Positions 1 through 9,911 of a DNA stretch of 64,000 nucleotides are shown piece by piece (within the stretch, counting starts at the first letter, position 1; each line of letters begins with the position of its first letter). This stretch comes from Ampullaceana balthica (Eukaryota; Mollusca; Gastropoda; Lymnaeidae), in NCBI GenBank assembly GCA_944989445.1, contig CALYLW010001025.1, positions 1 through 64,000 of the forward strand. The letters run 5' to 3'. The notes beneath the pieces were generated by a model. The model made no database searches, was not told the origin of the DNA, and worked only from the letters and a program-made list of their open reading frames with translations. Position numbers and translations under genes: made by a program.

Positions 1-403
1 TTGGTGTGAATTATAAATAAAGAAACGGAATTTTTATCCATTCATTGTGTGAAGAGTTTGATTATCGCAATTTTGGATTAATGGAGTGAACTAAATTGTT
101 TAAAAACTACTCGAAAATTGAAATTTTAACCAAGTGACTTTTATTCAAAACGATCGGACCATTTAATATATTTTGTCAATCTGAGGGAGCGTATATATAA
201 AGTATACTAAAGATCCCGTGTGAGGATTCTTTTGTTGTCTCATCTTGTCAATAACTAGATTTCATGGTTTAGACGTGTCACTTATTTGAACTTAACATTT
301 TTGAATTCAAGATATTTCATTTGGACGATTTATAACTTTATCAATATATATACATACATTCCTTACCGAATTGCTAGATTCATATTATTCAATCAAACAA
401 AAC

Positions 404-3400
404 ATGGATCACTACAAGGAATTCACTGCCATAGCTAAAGAGATCGGACTAAAAGGAAAAGAAATGAGAGATTTCATTGAAGAAAAAGTAAGAGAAACTG
501 AAGAAAAAGCAAGAATAGCTGAAGAAAAAGAACAGCGAAGAAAAGCTGAAGAAAAAGAAAATCAAAGAGAAGCTGAAGAAAAAGCAAGAATAGCTGAAGA
601 AAAAGAACAGCGAAGAAAAGCTGAAGAAAAAGAAAATCAAAGAGAAGCTGAAGAAAAAGCAAGAATAGCTGAAGAAAAAGCAAGAATTGCTAATGAAGAA
701 CAGAGGCAAAAACTCATAAGTGAAAGAGAACTTGAAAAAATGAAACAAGACACCTTAAAATTACAAATTGAGCTAGGGAGTAGAGGCCACAATCCTGGTG
801 ATGAAACAAATAGAAGGTCAGCACCAAGGGATACTATCAAAGTAAGAAAATATGATAGCCAAAAAGAAAAAATGGATGTTTATCTGGATTATTTCGAATC
901 CATAATGGCTATGAAAGGCTATAATGAAGAAGATTGGCCAGCACAACTGATGACTCAATTAACTGGAGAAGCATTTGAAGCTTATAACAGTATAGCCAAA
1001 GAAGACAAAAGCATATATAAGAATGTCAAAAAGGCACTTCTATGTCATTTTGGAAAGTCAGAAAATGATTATAGAAGAGAATTTCATGAAATGAGAATCA
1101 AGATGGACAAAGATCCACAGATCATAGTACATGAAGCACAAGTCAAACTAACAAAATGGCTGGAACTGACAGCAATAGATACGAGCAATCCAAAGGCCAT
1201 AATAGACATGGTGTTAATTGACAAGTTTTTAGAAAATGCAACACCAACCCTATTCACATATTTGACTGACAAGAAAGTTCGTACTCAAGCAGAGCTAACA
1301 AATGCATTACGAACATTCAAAGACTCTCATCCGAATGTGGAAATGGATAAGAGACAAGACATATTTGCAGCAATACAAATTAAAAGTCAAGAAAAAAGGC
1401 AAGGTATGAGAAACCAGAGTCTGCCAAACCAAGGCAACAGACAAACTATTTGTTGGTACTGTAACAAGCCAGGACATATGGCGAAGCAGTGTTACCACAA
1501 TAAAGGACAACCAAATAGGGTGTCACCTAATGGCAGCCCTATAAGAAAGAAAACAGAAGAAAGGTCAAGACAAGGTCATTTTGAAAGCAAAGGTAGAAGA
1601 TCATGGAGAGGCAGATACAATCATGACTCCAGATACAGAAATCATGATCAGCCCTGGAGAAGGAATGACTACCAAGAGGGAGATAATAAAGGAAAAATGA
1701 AACTAGAAGAATCACAATCTAGTAGTACTGTGGCCACTATCAAGGATCATGGCACACTGAAATGTTACCCAGTGTACATCAATGATCGAAAGTGTATGTG
1801 TCTTCGTGACACTGGATGCACAACAATTGTAGTCCGTGATAAGATGGTGAAAGAAGAAGAGTATGATGGGAAAAAAGACACACTGATAATGGCTGATGGC
1901 ACAAAGAGAGAGTGTCCAACTGCAATTTTCACCATCAACTCACCCTGGTTTCATGGTAAAGTTAGAGCCAGAGTCTTACAAGACGCCATTTGTGATCTTA
2001 TTATAGGGAACATTGAAGGTGTGGTGGACAATACTGATGAAGTATACAAGGCCTGGCATGATAACAACCATCAAGTATGTGCTACTGTACAAACAAGAGC
2101 CACTACAAAAAGAAAAGAGATCACAGACATTGAAGTTGATGAGAAACTTGAAATAGGAAGCCAACTGATGTCCAAACAAGAGTTCAAACAACTACAAGAA
2201 GAAGATAACACAATCAGGGAAATAAAAATGAAACTTATCAAAGACAATGAAACAGGCCACAACAAAAATTACAAGCTAGATAAAGGCATATTAATAAACA
2301 TTGCACAGGAAGGTACGTGCAAAAGAGTGGTTCTTCCCAAAAAGTTACAGGAAACCATTATCAAAATGACACATGACAGTCCTTTAGGTGGACATATGGG
2401 CGCCAAGAAAACAATTACTACAATAGCAGAAAACTTTTACTGGCCTAAAATGGCAAGGCAGATAAAAGAATACATCAAGGCATGTACAGTGTGTCTACGA
2501 CATAATCCCAAAGATGGGAGGCACACAGCACCCATACAATCATCTGACAAGGCAAACTTCTTATTCGAGAAAATTGCCATAGACCTGATAGGACCATTCA
2601 AAAAGATGTCAAAGAAGAAACATATGTATGCTCTAACCATAGTGGACATAGCCACCAGATGGGGTGAAGCTATCCCACTGAAGCGAATAGATGCAGAAAA
2701 TATATGCAACGCATTACTCAATGTTTTTAGCAGATATGGTTTCCCTCAAACACTTCTGTCGGACAATGGCAGCCAATTCAAGGGTCAGATGACACAAGCC
2801 ATTATGAAAATGTTAAACATTACACAAGTACACAGCACAGTGTACCATCCACAGTCAAATGGAGTGATTGAAAGACTAAACAAAACCATCAAGAATATGC
2901 TATTAAAGGTGACAGTGGACCATGAGGACAGATGGCATGAATATTTACCCTTAATACTGTTTGCATACAACAGCAGCAAACATGAAAGCACTGGCTTTAG
3001 TCCTTTTGAGTTAATGTTTGGCCAAAACCCTACAAGTCCCTTAAAGAATTTCAAAGAAAGGCTTATAAGTAAACAAGATGCCATACAGGACAGATATCAG
3101 CTGATGTCAGACACTAGAGATAAAATACTTTACAGTATTGAAGCAGCAAAGCAAAGACTAATCAAGCAAAGTACAAGACATAGAGAAATCAAAAATAGAC
3201 ACAGACATTTGAGAACATTTGAGCCTGAACAACAAGTCCTAGTATGCTTACCAAACACAAAGAATGAAATCACATGGGAAGGTCCATACAAAATTGAAGA
3301 GAAACTTAGTGATGTCACATATAGTGTCAATATCAAAGGACATGTGAAAAAATTACATATTGACAAACTAAGAACATATGATGACAATAAAGAAGGAAAG

Positions 3401-4885
3401 CAAACTGTTAATGTCATCATCAAGGTAAATGATGAAAATGACAATGCAATGAAAATGAACAGTCTTGACAGTGAAAAAATATCATCTGACATACCAGATA
3501 ATATGAAACACAGAGTGATCAAAATTTTTCAAAAATACAAAGGTGTCATAACAAAAGAAACAGGCAACACAAAAACTGTGACTCACAAGATACAAGTTTT
3601 GGAACATGAACCCTTCAAGACCAAAGTATACCCTATTCCAATGGCACATAGAGACACAGTAAGGCAAGAAATTGACTACCTACTTAAAGAAAACAAAATA
3701 AGAAAAGCAGTTGAAGCTAACTATACCTCACCAACTGTCATAGTAAAAAAGAAGAATGGAAAGATTCGACTGTGCTGTGACTACAGACAGTTGAATAATA
3801 TTACAAAATTGGACCATGAACCTATTGGAGACCCAAGAGACATTATAGACATAATTGGTACTTCCAGAATATTCACTACATTTGACTTAAACAGAGGTTT
3901 TTGGCAGATTAACATGGATCCTGATTCTATAAAATACACTGCATTCATAGCCATGGATGAGGTGTATGAATGGTTAGTAATGCCATTTGGACTGGTCAAC
4001 AGTACGGCCACTTTTAGCAGATTTATGAAAGTGATGCTAAAAGGAATTCCAAATGTGGTACATTATGTCGACGATATATGCATCCACACTAAAGATTGGG
4101 AATCACATATCCATACACTTGAAGCTGTACTGGATAGACTCAAGAAACATAATGTGACAATCTCACCAGAAAAGATCAACATTGGAAAGAAGTATATAGA
4201 TTTTTTGGGATACAGAATAGGAGGCGGTGCAGTCACTCCCACTGCAGAAAATGAAAACAAGATATTTAATCTGTCTGTCCCAAAATCTAAAAAACAAGTG
4301 CAAGCCCTGCTGGGACTATGTAACTTTTACAGACCTTTTATTGCAAATTATGCAGAAATAGTTCATCCACTAACAGAAGTTACAAAAACCAAAGATATTA
4401 GAAAATTTCAATTTCCAGGAGATTGCCTCAACGCATTAGAGAACATTCAGGAGGCATTCAGGAAGAAACCCATCTTAGTTACACCTCAATGGGACAAACC
4501 TTTCATTGTTTCTACCGATGCATCGTCCATTGCATTAGGAGCGTGCCTCATGCAAGAACATGATGGTATCCTACATCCTATACAGTATCTTAGCAGAAAC
4601 TTGACCAAAACAGAGTGTAACTACAGCACCATAGAGAGAGAATGTCTAGCCATAGTGTGGGCTCTACAAAAACTTCAAAAATACCTTCTAGGTAGAACAT
4701 TCACTCTTCTAACAGACCACAAACCACTTGTGGCATTCAACAAGAAGAAGATCAGCAACGCCAAAGTGAATCGTTGGGCTATGCTATTAGCCGACTACAA
4801 ATTTGACATTAAACCTGTGAAGGGAAAGGACAATGTGGTTGCAGACATATTAAGTAGAATGACAATAAATAAAGACACTCTGTGA
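404..4885 (+). CDS. Gag-Pol polyprotein, Gmr1-like order (Gag-PR-INT-RT-RH)
   Basis: Polyprotein for packaging, reverse transcription and integration of the retroelement. The first ATG of the open frame is at 404 and gives 1,493 residues; the frame itself is open slightly further upstream, from a TTG at 371. Domains in order: a Glu/Lys/Arg-rich coiled coil (about residues 20-120); a Gag-like region; a CCHC zinc knuckle CWYCNKPGHMAKQC at 350; an aspartic protease DTG at 469-471; an integrase with HHCC finger (His 657, Cys 694 and 697) and catalytic Asp 727, Asp 787 and Glu 823, with D787-E823 spacing typical of D,D35E; a reverse transcriptase with YVDD at 1221-1224; and RNase H with TDAS near 1371 and a later DHKPL. 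All catalytic residues looked for are present and there is no internal stop. Gag and Pol are fused in one frame. No chromodomain or env was seen. Confidence 0.95.
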   Translation: MDHYKEFTAIAKEIGLKGKEMRDFIEEKVRETEEKARIAEEKEQRRKAEEKENQREAEEKARIAEEKEQRRKAEEKENQREAEEKARIAEEKARIANEEQRQKLISERELEKMKQDTLKLQIELGSRGHNPGDETNRRSAPRDTIKVRKYDSQKEKMDVYLDYFESIMAMKGYNEEDWPAQLMTQLTGEAFEAYNSIAKEDKSIYKNVKKALLCHFGKSENDYRREFHEMRIKMDKDPQIIVHEAQVKLTKWLELTAIDTSNPKAIIDMVLIDKFLENATPTLFTYLTDKKVRTQAELTNALRTFKDSHPNVEMDKRQDIFAAIQIKSQEKRQGMRNQSLPNQGNRQTICWYCNKPGHMAKQCYHNKGQPNRVSPNGSPIRKKTEERSRQGHFESKGRRSWRGRYNHDSRYRNHDQPWRRNDYQEGDNKGKMKLEESQSSSTVATIKDHGTLKCYPVYINDRKCMCLRDTGCTTIVVRDKMVKEEEYDGKKDTLIMADGTKRECPTAIFTINSPWFHGKVRARVLQDAICDLIIGNIEGVVDNTDEVYKAWHDNNHQVCATVQTRATTKRKEITDIEVDEKLEIGSQLMSKQEFKQLQEEDNTIREIKMKLIKDNETGHNKNYKLDKGILINIAQEGTCKRVVLPKKLQETIIKMTHDSPLGGHMGAKKTITTIAENFYWPKMARQIKEYIKACTVCLRHNPKDGRHTAPIQSSDKANFLFEKIAIDLIGPFKKMSKKKHMYALTIVDIATRWGEAIPLKRIDAENICNALLNVFSRYGFPQTLLSDNGSQFKGQMTQAIMKMLNITQVHSTVYHPQSNGVIERLNKTIKNMLLKVTVDHEDRWHEYLPLILFAYNSSKHESTGFSPFELMFGQNPTSPLKNFKERLISKQDAIQDRYQLMSDTRDKILYSIEAAKQRLIKQSTRHREIKNRHRHLRTFEPEQQVLVCLPNTKNEITWEGPYKIEEKLSDVTYSVNIKGHVKKLHIDKLRTYDDNKEGKQTVNVIIKVNDENDNAMKMNSLDSEKISSDIPDNMKHRVIKIFQKYKGVITKETGNTKTVTHKIQVLEHEPFKTKVYPIPMAHRDTVRQEIDYLLKENKIRKAVEANYTSPTVIVKKKNGKIRLCCDYRQLNNITKLDHEPIGDPRDIIDIIGTSRIFTTFDLNRGFWQINMDPDSIKYTAFIAMDEVYEWLVMPFGLVNSTATFSRFMKVMLKGIPNVVHYVDDICIHTKDWESHIHTLEAVLDRLKKHNVTISPEKINIGKKYIDFLGYRIGGGAVTPTAENENKIFNLSVPKSKKQVQALLGLCNFYRPFIANYAEIVHPLTEVTKTKDIRKFQFPGDCLNALENIQEAFRKKPILVTPQWDKPFIVSTDASSIALGACLMQEHDGILHPIQYLSRNLTKTECNYSTIERECLAIVWALQKLQKYLLGRTFTLLTDHKPLVAFNKKKISNAKVNRWAMLLADYKFDIKPVKGKDNVVADILSRMTINKDTL
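501..690 (+). repeat. 75-bp in-frame tandem repeat in gag coiled coil
   Basis: Two complete 75-bp copies (501-575 and 576-650) and a partial third encode a 25-residue unit rich in Glu, Lys, Arg and Ala, with a repeating AEEKARIAEEK pattern. The copies are almost identical, so they expanded recently, and the frame is kept. The product is predicted to be a long charged helix or coiled coil at the Gag N-terminus. Confidence 0.85.
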
Positions 4886-5425
4886 ACTCCTAACTGATAA
4901 AACCAGAGACTATTAAAAAGACATTCTGTGAATTACTAAATGATAAAATAAGAGACTGTTTTAACATTAGTCTGTGAATTCCTAAAGGATACAAACAGAG
5001 ACTGTAATTATATTAATATTTTTATTTGTTGAACAATGGACAAGGAACAGTGTTTGAATTCCATTGGATTATTAGTTAATTTTAATAATATTGAGTGTTT
5101 AAATGTTTTAATTACACAAAATTACAGATGTGTTTAAAAGTCCATTTTCATTTTTTCAGCACAGGTAGACGGCTGCAGTCCTACAGATTTTTTCTCATTA
5201 TTTCTTATGTTAAGACTGTTGCAGTTCTACAGATTTTTTCTCATTATTTCTTATGTTTAGACTGATGCAGTCCTACAGATTTTTTCTTATTGATTCTATA
5301 TCCAGAAGTTGTATGTAAGAAAATGAATGTTCATTGATGATAAATATTTGAAATTTGAATATAGATATAGATTGATTTGATTTTATGAAGACCAAAAATG
5401 TTGTATTTCATAAACATTTTTTTTT

Positions 5426-5441
5426 GAAGGATGGGGGTGAA
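5426..5441 (+). other. Polypurine tract of the LTR retrotransposon
   Basis: A purine-rich stretch (GAAGGATGGGGGTGAA) lies immediately before the 3' LTR, where plus-strand DNA priming is expected. Confidence 0.75.
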
Positions 5442-5748
5442 TGTCACATCTGATTAACATAATTTTGTGACGTAAGGTCACGTGTACAAGAGACGCGGGA
5501 AGAAAGGAGCATTTCTATTGGTTGAAAGTGTTGGGCGAACAGTGGTGTGTAGACTTCCGACAGGGAAGCATGATAGTGAATAGCTCAAGATTTCCACGTT
5601 ATATTACCTCAAATGATTCTTATGTGTACAATATATATGTATATTAAAGTTGTTTTGGATAAACGAATTCTTCAGTGAATTATTGTGCACAAGATTAATT
5701 ACTGTGAGAACGCCTACATAAAAGAATATAAAAAGTTATATCGTTACA
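5442..5748 (+). repeat. 3' LTR, 307 bp
   Basis: It starts TGTCACATC just after the polypurine tract and ends CGTTACA. The next bases (TCTTGGTTC) resume a LINE sequence also present near 63675. The 5' partner is not in the window, so LTR divergence and insertion age cannot be measured here. Confidence 0.85.
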
Positions 5749-6355
5749 TCTTGGTTCTTCTATCCTCTAGTGTTTCAAGGTTTAATGATTTAACAAATGG
5801 TGTTATTCTTGTCAGTTTTGAATATACTCCGGTGATGAATCTTGCAGCTCTTTTTTGAATTTGTTCTAGTTTATCAATGGTTTCTTTGGTGGATGGGTCC
5901 CATACAGAAGATGCATATTCTAGTACAGGTCTCACCAAAGTAAGGTAGCATTTTAGTTTTATGTCTCTATTACATTTGTTAAAGTTTCTTTTTATAAAGC
6001 CTAAGGTTTTGTTTGATTTTTTAATAACTTCATTGACATGGGTATTCCATGATAGTTTCTCATTTATAATGACTCCTAACTATTTTGCATCTTTATTCTG
6101 GGTCAGTTCTTTTCCATGAATATAATATTTTGAATTTATTTGTTTCTTTTTCTTTGTTTTTCTTAACAGTTGACAATTTTCTGGGTGGAAAGATGTACTC
6201 CAGTTAGTTTCCCATTTTATCAATTCATCTAAATCTTTTTGTAACATTTTGCAATCTTGTTCTTTAATTGTTCTATAGATTATACAATCATCAGCAAATA
6301 ACCTAACTTTTGTTCCTGTTGAGATGTTGTTGGGTAAATCATTTATATAAATTAA
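5749..6355 (-). mobile_element. LINE copy 1, segment with RT C-terminus (CR1/Jockey-like)
   Basis: Minus-strand reverse transcriptase of a non-LTR element. Read on the minus strand, the segment runs from the FADD-type catalytic box (about 6290) to the post-RT motif VRPVLEYASSVWDP (about 5900) and the LETLEDRR motif (about 5760). Stops and frameshifts are present, so it is a dead copy. It is cut on the left by the LTR retrotransposon and on the right by the Helitron at 6356. The same LINE resumes at 15349 and again at 20947. Confidence 0.88.
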
Positions 6356-7269
6356 CTAGCAAAATACCTGCGCTCCGGTGCGGAAGTAAGGATTTTTAGT
6401 AAGCGTTGAAAACCCATTATACACCAATTCACACCAATTAATATCATTCTGGATCATGATGGATATATTTGTTAGTCAATTTTTGTCAAGATGGTTTAAA
6501 ATAAAATGGATACCAAAATGACATTACGGGCCCCCGTGCAAAAACGGATGCAGGATGTTCATGTCATAGAGATACATGTCTATATTTATTTAAATTATTT
6601 AAAATCTAAAGGTAAAAAAGCTTTAAATATTTACGAAAGAAATATTTTGGGTCCCGGCCCCGAAGGAACATACGTTAGAAGTACCTTACCCTATAGAAAT
6701 TTTTTTAAAATCAAATTTGGTCAATAATTCATCCATTTACCCAGTAACCACTTTTAAAATTAACTTTTATATAACTAATGATAAAACATGATATACGGGC
6801 CCCCAGCCCCTAATAAGTGGTGATTTTAAAATTTTAACTTTACTTCCAGAAACCTTCGCTGGAGCGTACCCAAAAACTTCCTAAAGTTTAATGTACGTGA
6901 GATAAATAAAATACATTTACTATTAATACGTCTTTTAAAAAACTAAAATAAAGGCCGGGGGCCCTATCGGTGTAATATGTATAGTTCAAAACAACAGCTT
7001 ATTTTAATTTGGATTATGCTGAATATATTTGTTAGCCAACATTTGTTTTCAAAAAACGAGTGAGATCGAATGGTAAAAATGTCTTAAACATTTACGAAAA
7101 GAGATTAGGGTTCCTCGGCTACAAAAGATTGAAAAAAATAATTTTAATGCCCTAACGAAATTTAATCTAGGCCGTCAAGTTTGTATCTTCCAAGTTTAAA
7201 AAAATACATTTACACAGTATCCAAAGTTTTTTTTAATTTGTAATTTAGCTCATATAAGGTGAAAAACTA

Positions 7270-7491
7270 CATTTGTGTGCCAAGCCCCCAATGAGTGATA
7301 ATTAAACAAAAACATTCGCCTGTTACCATCATGGGAGTGTACTCAACAACTTCCCAAAATTTCATACTTCTACCTACACGGGAAGATGGAGAATTTTTTA
7401 TGATTAACTTTTAATATAAAAAAAAATACAATTGGACCCCCGGCCCCAGTGAGTGACAATTTAAATACTTTTTGCCTGTTACTATCGCGGG
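7270..7491. repeat. Left part of Helitron tandem array
   Basis: One to two units of the about 160-bp repeat that resumes at 13776. The array was cut by the hAT inserted at 7500. Shared landmarks are the GTGTACTCAACAACTTCCC-like block, CTTCTACCTACACGGGAA and a GGCCCCCGGCCCC block. Confidence 0.7.
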
Positions 7492-7565
7492 AGTGTACTC
7501 AGAGGCGTCACTAGGGTTGGTGTCACCCGGGGCGGTAGCTCATGGTGTCACCCCTTCACGACTGA

Positions 7566-7955
7566 AGGGGCCGTCCATAAATGACGTCACGCGAGGTTGA
7601 CGATTTTTACCCCACCATCCCCCAGCGTCATGCTTATACCCCCCCCCCTTTTTTTTCTTTTCACTATATGACGTCACAAAGCTTTGACACCACCCTGCCC
7701 AAGCTGTATTTTCTAAATAAAAATTAGCATGTTGCAAATTATTTTTTGTCATTTAAATATGTATTTAGGGTAAGTCTGTACTCTGATGTCGTAACGCGCA
7801 TGAAGCCATCGAAAACGTCATTAAATAAACCGTAAACAATCAAATATTTAAGTGAAACTTTTATTTAAAGTTACGCGTTTTTTATGTGACGTCACATTTT
7901 TTAACCCCACCCCCTCGTCACACATCGTCACCGATGCGTGACCCCCACACCCTAT
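7566..7955. mobile_element. Degraded MITE with GGGCCGTCCATAAATGACGTCA end
   Basis: The left end GGGGCCGTCCATAAATGACG matches the ends of the element at 9912-11810. The body near 7800-7950 matches, in inverse orientation, the sequence near 9960-10100 (tracts of GTGACGTCACAT and CCCCCTCGTCAC). The expected right terminus is absent, so it is probably truncated. Confidence 0.6.
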
Positions 7956-8958
7956 TACGGATTAAAAGGGGGTGCTGAACTGGCTAAAGCCAGTGACCAC
8001 CAATAATTTAAGGTACTCCAAACTTATTATAGTGTATAATAAAGATGCAGGCAAATGTTTGTATGAATCCCTGAAAATGCCTTGGACATTCATACGGCAA
8101 TGCTGCAAATATGAGTAGGAAGTATAATTGAAACTATGCTATTCTTAGTGAGAAGTGCAGTGTTGCTCATTATGTGCCGTGCACAGCTCATTCCTTTAAT
8201 TTGGTTGGGAAAAGTGCAGCAGGTTGTCCTGACGCAGTCAGATTTTATGTCTTCTGCCAAATCTTTATACCCGACTAGTTGCATCTACTCATCGTTGATA
8301 GGTACTTTAAAAACACATGAAATTGATACATGTTAACAAAGCCTTGTGTGGCACAAGATGGTCAGCCTGACTTGATGCAGTAAGGTCTGTTAATAACTTA
8401 TACCATGCGAATATCGCAGCACTGGAAGAATTAGCAACAAACGAAAATCAGCCACGGGACTGTCGACTTGAAAGCAGAAGGATTTCTAAAGGAACTTGAA
8501 CAACTGGAAGTCGCTATTTTACTTGAAATTCGGGAAACAATTTCAGAAAGGAAGTCTCTAATTGAGTTTGTTAAAATAAGGCATTCTTAATTTGATTCCT
8601 ATGAAGATAAAGGAAAGGACAAGTCCGTGGTAAAAAAGAGTATGAACAATCTTCAATGCTATCAACAAAAATAAATAGAAGTAGATTTTTAAAAACCACG
8701 TTTTTATAAGCGGACTAAAAAGAAGAAAATAAATTTTAAAAATTTAAAATTCAAAAGAGGTACTATAATGATGTAATATGATTAAAAACGTGGGGCAGGC
8801 GCTTCTCATGCTTAACTAATTCAATTCACCCATTTTCTTACTCGTCATTTGTAAACCCTAATCATTTTAGCCAAACGCCGGCAGCAGCCAAGATAATGGA
8901 AGAATATTCAAGTGATTTCGAAGACTGCTAGTCCAATTTTCAAAACTCTTTAAAAAAG
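7956..8958. other. hAT interior, nothing recognised
   Basis: About 1 kb inside the 7500-13767 hAT. It holds only short open frames on both strands with no family signature. It could be eroded transposase sequence, but that could not be shown. Confidence 0.4.
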
Positions 8959-9911
8959 GGCAGTGGCTATTGAGACGCTAACGTCTTAATAGCCCACAGG
9001 CTATTGAGACGCAAACAAAATATAGGCCAATGAAAACTAAGTATTTTTACGGTTGGCGCATTTATTCTATTGATAGCGCCAACAAGCTGTTACAAACGCG
9101 AAGGAGTTATGACTTATGTATATAAGCAATTTATTTTACCCATTGGAAATCATTCACTCACTTTGATTTTATTAATCCATAATATTGATAAGACAATAAT
9201 ATTGATGTCTGATAAGAAAATTATAAAGCTTGTGGAGTAAACAGTGATGATAAAATAAAATTTATTTAAATACCATATTATTTTTAAATCGTCAAATCGC
9301 AAGAATTATTGAATTTTACGGCGCACAAGACGTCCCCCCCCCACCCATTTTTTTCCTGTTTCAATAGGGTTTGAGCTACACTCGCCGTACTCTCTTTCCA
9401 ACACATAACAATTACATTTTTTAAAGAAAATGTCAGTTTTGATATTAATCTTACGTCAAATGTCTTTGATTTGCAGGAAAACTGTCACTAAACTAAAATA
9501 CCGAACTCGAATTTGAGGACCGATTAATCGCCCGGTATCTTTGCTACGTCTATCAAATGACTCTCGTAATATAGGTACTTCACTAAGCGGCGCGCGCCGA
9601 TCACTTTTTTGGATGCGGGAAACAGACTATAAACCGGTGACCAGAGAATAATGATAGGTCACGGGGTTATATGCTTTTATAGCTTTCTTTGTCTTTATAA
9701 GAAACAGACTCTAATTAGAGTGTTGTCTATTTTGTGAGCACATGGACTACTATCATTGCGATCTTGAATTTGTTAAAAAGTATTTAGTGTTTGTAGTGGA
9801 AATTCTTTGTTTTGAGAATAGGTAAGTTTTTTATTATTTTCTTTTATATACTATACGTATTGTCAAATTAACTTTTTTCTTCATAAAGTCTTGTCATTTA
9901 ACTGATTGTCC

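Larger units (their letters stand above)
1..5748 (+). mobile_element. Gmr1-like Ty3/gypsy LTR retrotransposon (5' LTR not in window)
   Basis: The element has a 5' untranslated stretch (1-403), one long gag-pol frame (404-4885), a purine-rich tract and a 307-bp 3' LTR (5442-5748) starting TGTCAC and ending GTTACA. Nothing like the LTR is found at the left edge, so the 5' LTR lies upstream of the window or is missing. Homology to a minus-strand LINE starts right after the LTR end at 5749 (compare the LINE copy near 63675), so the element landed inside that LINE. The pol order is protease, integrase, reverse transcriptase, RNase H. That order defines the Gmr1 group and is unlike ordinary gypsy elements. 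The open frame suggests recent insertion. Confidence 0.93.

Noticed and set aside
1..60. 5' LTR or primer binding site at the window start
   Set aside because: No similarity to the 3' LTR was found; the TGG at position 2 could be a primer site, but too little supports it.
449..3667. Many minus-strand frames up to 130 codons opposite gag-pol
   Set aside because: They are antisense shadows of a biased coding sequence, with low-complexity Phe/Leu/Ser composition.
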